Origin: Myxococcus stipitatus DSM 14675
GTDB taxonomy: Bacteria > Myxococcota > Myxococcia > Myxococcales > Myxococcaceae
Length of the DNA: 64,000 nt
Assembly: GCF_000331735.1 (NCBI RefSeq)
Contig: NC_020126.1
Coordinates: 7,319,501 to 7,383,500 of the forward strand
Reading direction: 5' to 3'
Shown: in pieces, positions 61,647 to 64,000 of the stretch
Layout: each line of letters begins with the position of its first letter
Position numbering within the stretch: position 1 is the first letter of the stretch
Translations under genes and position numbers: made by a program
The notes under the pieces: model-generated
What the model saw: only the letters and a program-made list of their open reading frames with translations
Database searches by the model: none
Told to the model about the DNA's origin: nothing

Positions 61647-63833
61647 CTAAGGATGGTAGAAGTCGTTGACACAAGTACGATGCATGCAATTACCCCGGCC
61701 CGGGGCAGCATCGCCGTGTCGAGATGGGCGAGGGCTACCATTGGGGTAGGTTCGATTCGAATTGAAGGTCTTCCCCGTCCCATCCACACAGAACGATACC
61801 CCGAAAGGCTCCGCGGGGTTGATGAAGTAGCGAACACCTGGCTCGGTCACCCAGTGGATACCCGTCATGACAGGATAGCGCATGATGCACGTCTCATCCC
61901 CGCTGCCAAGCCCCTGCAGCTTCGTGGAAACGGAGACAGCCGTTGAGACACCAGGGGAGAATATCTGCCCCGTATCCTCTAGCTTCAGGATGACCGGATT
62001 CCCCGTGGGTATCGTCGAATTTGGGGTCTCGTGATAGGATCCATTGGGCTGAAATGCCCAGTACCTGTCCTCCATGCCGCCTTCACCATGGTGCGGAATA
62101 TTCACACTGTGTCCCAGTTCGTGAGCAACCGTCCACACCAACTTGTCCCCTGTCGGCACCTGGGAGAGCTCTATCTGCGAAATTTTTCTCGGGGTGTTGG
62201 GACCACCATAAGTCTGCGAGATGGTGGTTTGTGAATTTCTCGCGATCCGCATCACGACGGCATGCTGGTCCACCTTGTGACGTCCGCCCTCCGTGAGTGG
62301 ATGAAGGTTGACGATTCGCTTCACTTCGTCGAAGTCCGTGTTGTCGATAGGCATCTCGAGATCATTCGTCGCGAACTCGGCATGAACCTTGAGGTTGGAG
62401 GCGCTCGCGAAGCGCAGGATGCCGCTGTCGATGTCTGCCTTCCGCCACCCGTTCGTGTCATTGACCAGCATGAAGTCAACGTCGGTGGGGTGCGTGTCGA
62501 ACCATGTCCCCTTAGCGAAGAAGCCCCGATACTCCTCATATACCGTCAGCCCATCTCCTGAGTGCCCGTCCCCGGCCCCCCCGGCGAGATTCTCGTCGTC
62601 GGCAGAATCAGCCATTCCCGCCGCGTGGTCAGCCAACCACTTTTCCGCAACATAGGAATCACGAGCCCGCTTGGGAATGCGCATGGGGTTGTCGCCTGTA
62701 TCTCGAAATCGAGCGGTAATGACAGAGCCATCCTCAAGCTCTGCCTCGGCGGTGACTTCGCCATACGCCCCGGAGTCGAACGAGGAAAGCTCTGCCTCGG
62801 CGAATTCGTACAGATTCCCCGGAGCGGTCCGCACATTGTCCTTGTCCAGGAAGACCATCCCCAATCCTTCGTTCCTCGTTTGTTCAAACTGCAGGTCCTG
62901 CGGACTCAGCGCCTCGTTGAACAGCGGGACGTTCATCGCAATACCGGGCACAGCAGAGGACTTGAGGAGTTTGAACGTGATCTTTGTCGCCTTGGGCAGA
63001 ACCGTGGAAGAGGAACTTGGCAGGGGGAGCAGGCTGGCCACCAGCTTCAAGTGAGCTCCTCCCTTCGAGGGAGGAGGAAGCGAGCCAGTCCAGGGAGGAG
63101 CCAGGGGGCGCCAAGTGTCGAAATCGACGGCATCGATGACCAATCGTACATCCTGCTTATTGACAAAGCGCCAAGCATAGGTGTCTCGCCAGTGATGGTC
63201 ACCACTTGAGTTGGTCTCAACCCGTGAGCCATAGACGATATAGCTCCCTGGTGTCGTGCCGGGTGACCAATACCCCAATTCGTCGATCTGTCCGACGATG
63301 TCTTTCTCGCTGGACGCTCCCTGCTCTGTTCGGGGGCCACAGGTACTGTCGTCGATTGTGGTCGTAGAGATCTGAGCGTAGATGCTGTCCCATGGAGAAA
63401 TACTGAGGGCGGAGACACCTTCCTCGAAGTCAATCCCTATATAGATGTCGGCATCGACGACTCCAGAGCCCAAAATTCGCTTGGAGTGCCTCTCGATGTA
63501 AGAACACCCCACACACTTGTCGGTATACTTGTCAAACGACTCGAAGGTGCTCTTCAGCGATGCCGAGAAGCGAGCCCCTGCGGCGTCTGACTTGACATCA
63601 TGCACCAGCACCTCATGGAAGGAGGTGCCTGATGACTCGTCGAGCAGGCAGCCTTGTGCTGGATACGAAGCGGCTGCGTCCTCCCATTCCTCCCGAACCA
63701 TGGTGTATGTACCGTACCAGGTATCGTCTGTAAGTCGGGTGAAGTTCCGCGAGAACTGCGGCACTTCATCGATTGTCGATCCGCATCCAACCCATAGTGC
63801 GGCGCACAGCACCAGCAAACGTTGTCGATTCAT
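61647..63833 (-). CDS. Metzincin-like zinc metalloprotease, exported
   Basis: A 728-residue protein from ATG 63833 after GAGGGGG. Signal peptide with lipobox-like LWVGC. The zinc-binding motif VAHELGHSVNIPHHGEGG near residue 575 has HExxHxxxxxH spacing, as in metzincins; a Met-turn could be GDETCIMRYPVM near 655. An Asp-rich loop DGHSGDGLTVYEEYRG near 440 resembles a calcium-binding site. The N-terminal 400 residues are beta-rich. The gene is much less GC-rich than its neighbours (53-58% in four counted lines), which points to horizontal transfer. First gene of a two-gene operon; only 167 bases of upstream sequence lie in the window. Confidence 0.85.
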   Translation of the reverse strand: MNRQRLLVLCAALWVGCGSTIDEVPQFSRNFTRLTDDTWYGTYTMVREEWEDAAASYPAQGCLLDESSGTSFHEVLVHDVKSDAAGARFSASLKSTFESFDKYTDKCVGCSYIERHSKRILGSGVVDADIYIGIDFEEGVSALSISPWDSIYAQISTTTIDDSTCGPRTEQGASSEKDIVGQIDELGYWSPGTTPGSYIVYGSRVETNSSGDHHWRDTYAWRFVNKQDVRLVIDAVDFDTWRPLAPPWTGSLPPPSKGGAHLKLVASLLPLPSSSSTVLPKATKITFKLLKSSAVPGIAMNVPLFNEALSPQDLQFEQTRNEGLGMVFLDKDNVRTAPGNLYEFAEAELSSFDSGAYGEVTAEAELEDGSVITARFRDTGDNPMRIPKRARDSYVAEKWLADHAAGMADSADDENLAGGAGDGHSGDGLTVYEEYRGFFAKGTWFDTHPTDVDFMLVNDTNGWRKADIDSGILRFASASNLKVHAEFATNDLEMPIDNTDFDEVKRIVNLHPLTEGGRHKVDQHAVVMRIARNSQTTISQTYGGPNTPRKISQIELSQVPTGDKLVWTVAHELGHSVNIPHHGEGGMEDRYWAFQPNGSYHETPNSTIPTGNPVILKLEDTGQIFSPGVSTAVSVSTKLQGLGSGDETCIMRYPVMTGIHWVTEPGVRYFINPAEPFGVSFCVDGTGKTFNSNRTYPNGSPRPSRHGDAAPGRGNCMHRTCVNDFYHP

Positions 63834-64000
63834 ATCCCCCTCGGCTGATCCCGCTTATGATTGAAAGCCATTCCTTCTCACAGGACATCGACTCCCAGTC
63901 AACCCCCTCGACAGATGCGCATGCAAGTCTTTCACTGACAATGAGCATCTCCAGCACCTGAATTCTCCCGTGGCTGTAAGAAGACACTGCCGTCGACTTT

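Overview
The window is GC-rich DNA (one counted 60-base line near 1.0 kb is 73% G+C) from a myxobacterium, most likely Myxococcus, Corallococcus or a close relative. The evidence is the family content: DUF4398, DUF4388 and FHA-GGDEF proteins, a C-terminal MYXO-CTERM sorting signal, a long sigma-70 with an acidic/lysine-rich N-terminal extension, a protein recognised as the MXAN_5187 family, and a dense set of secreted lipoproteins, peptidases and FG-GAP/PKD/cadherin-like proteins typical of a predatory social bacterium.

Region 1 (0-25.7 kb) is conserved housekeeping sequence. A tightly overlapping + strand cluster (end of a PBP1A-type penicillin-binding protein, an FG-GAP protein, a family-5 solute-binding protein, an NtrY-like histidine kinase) ends in an unusual threefold repeat of a terminator-like hairpin. 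Then come the MXAN_5187-like sensor, a short hibernation factor, a single-domain receiver, a zinc-ribbon protein, a DUF1460 amidase-like protein with a HEAT-repeat protein, a DUF4398 lipoprotein with an OmpA/TSP3 protein, the DsbA-like/DUF4388/truD operon, an asparaginase, an FHA-GGDEF cyclase and a second HEAT-repeat protein. The macromolecular-synthesis cluster rpsU-yqeY-dnaG-rpoD follows, then an alkyltransferase-like protein and a CAT-anticodon tRNA.

Region 2 (25.7-57.7 kb) is accessory and secretome-like: a frameshifted membrane/SmpA-like gene, DUF2785, an alpha/beta hydrolase, an M4-type metallopeptidase with Ig-like repeats, a discoidin/Ig/CxxCH lipoprotein broken by a frameshift, a polysaccharide-lyase-like protein, PKD and FG-GAP proteins, a 5'-nucleotidase lipoprotein, a YopT/C58-like cysteine-protease candidate, a 1,850-residue lipoprotein with a MYXO-CTERM tail, an M28 peptidase and a CLC channel with CBS domains. 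Many genes here are single units followed by strong hairpin terminators.

Region 3 (57.7-64 kb) holds two small regulatory modules: a MarR gene with a palindrome on its start codon upstream of the CLC gene, and an HxlR regulator divergent from a flavodoxin-fold quinone reductase with a direct repeat between them. It ends with a DUF3060 protein and a two-gene secreted set including a metzincin-like protease in clearly lower-GC DNA (four counted 60-base lines between 62.0 and 63.4 kb gave 53-58% G+C), suggesting recent acquisition.
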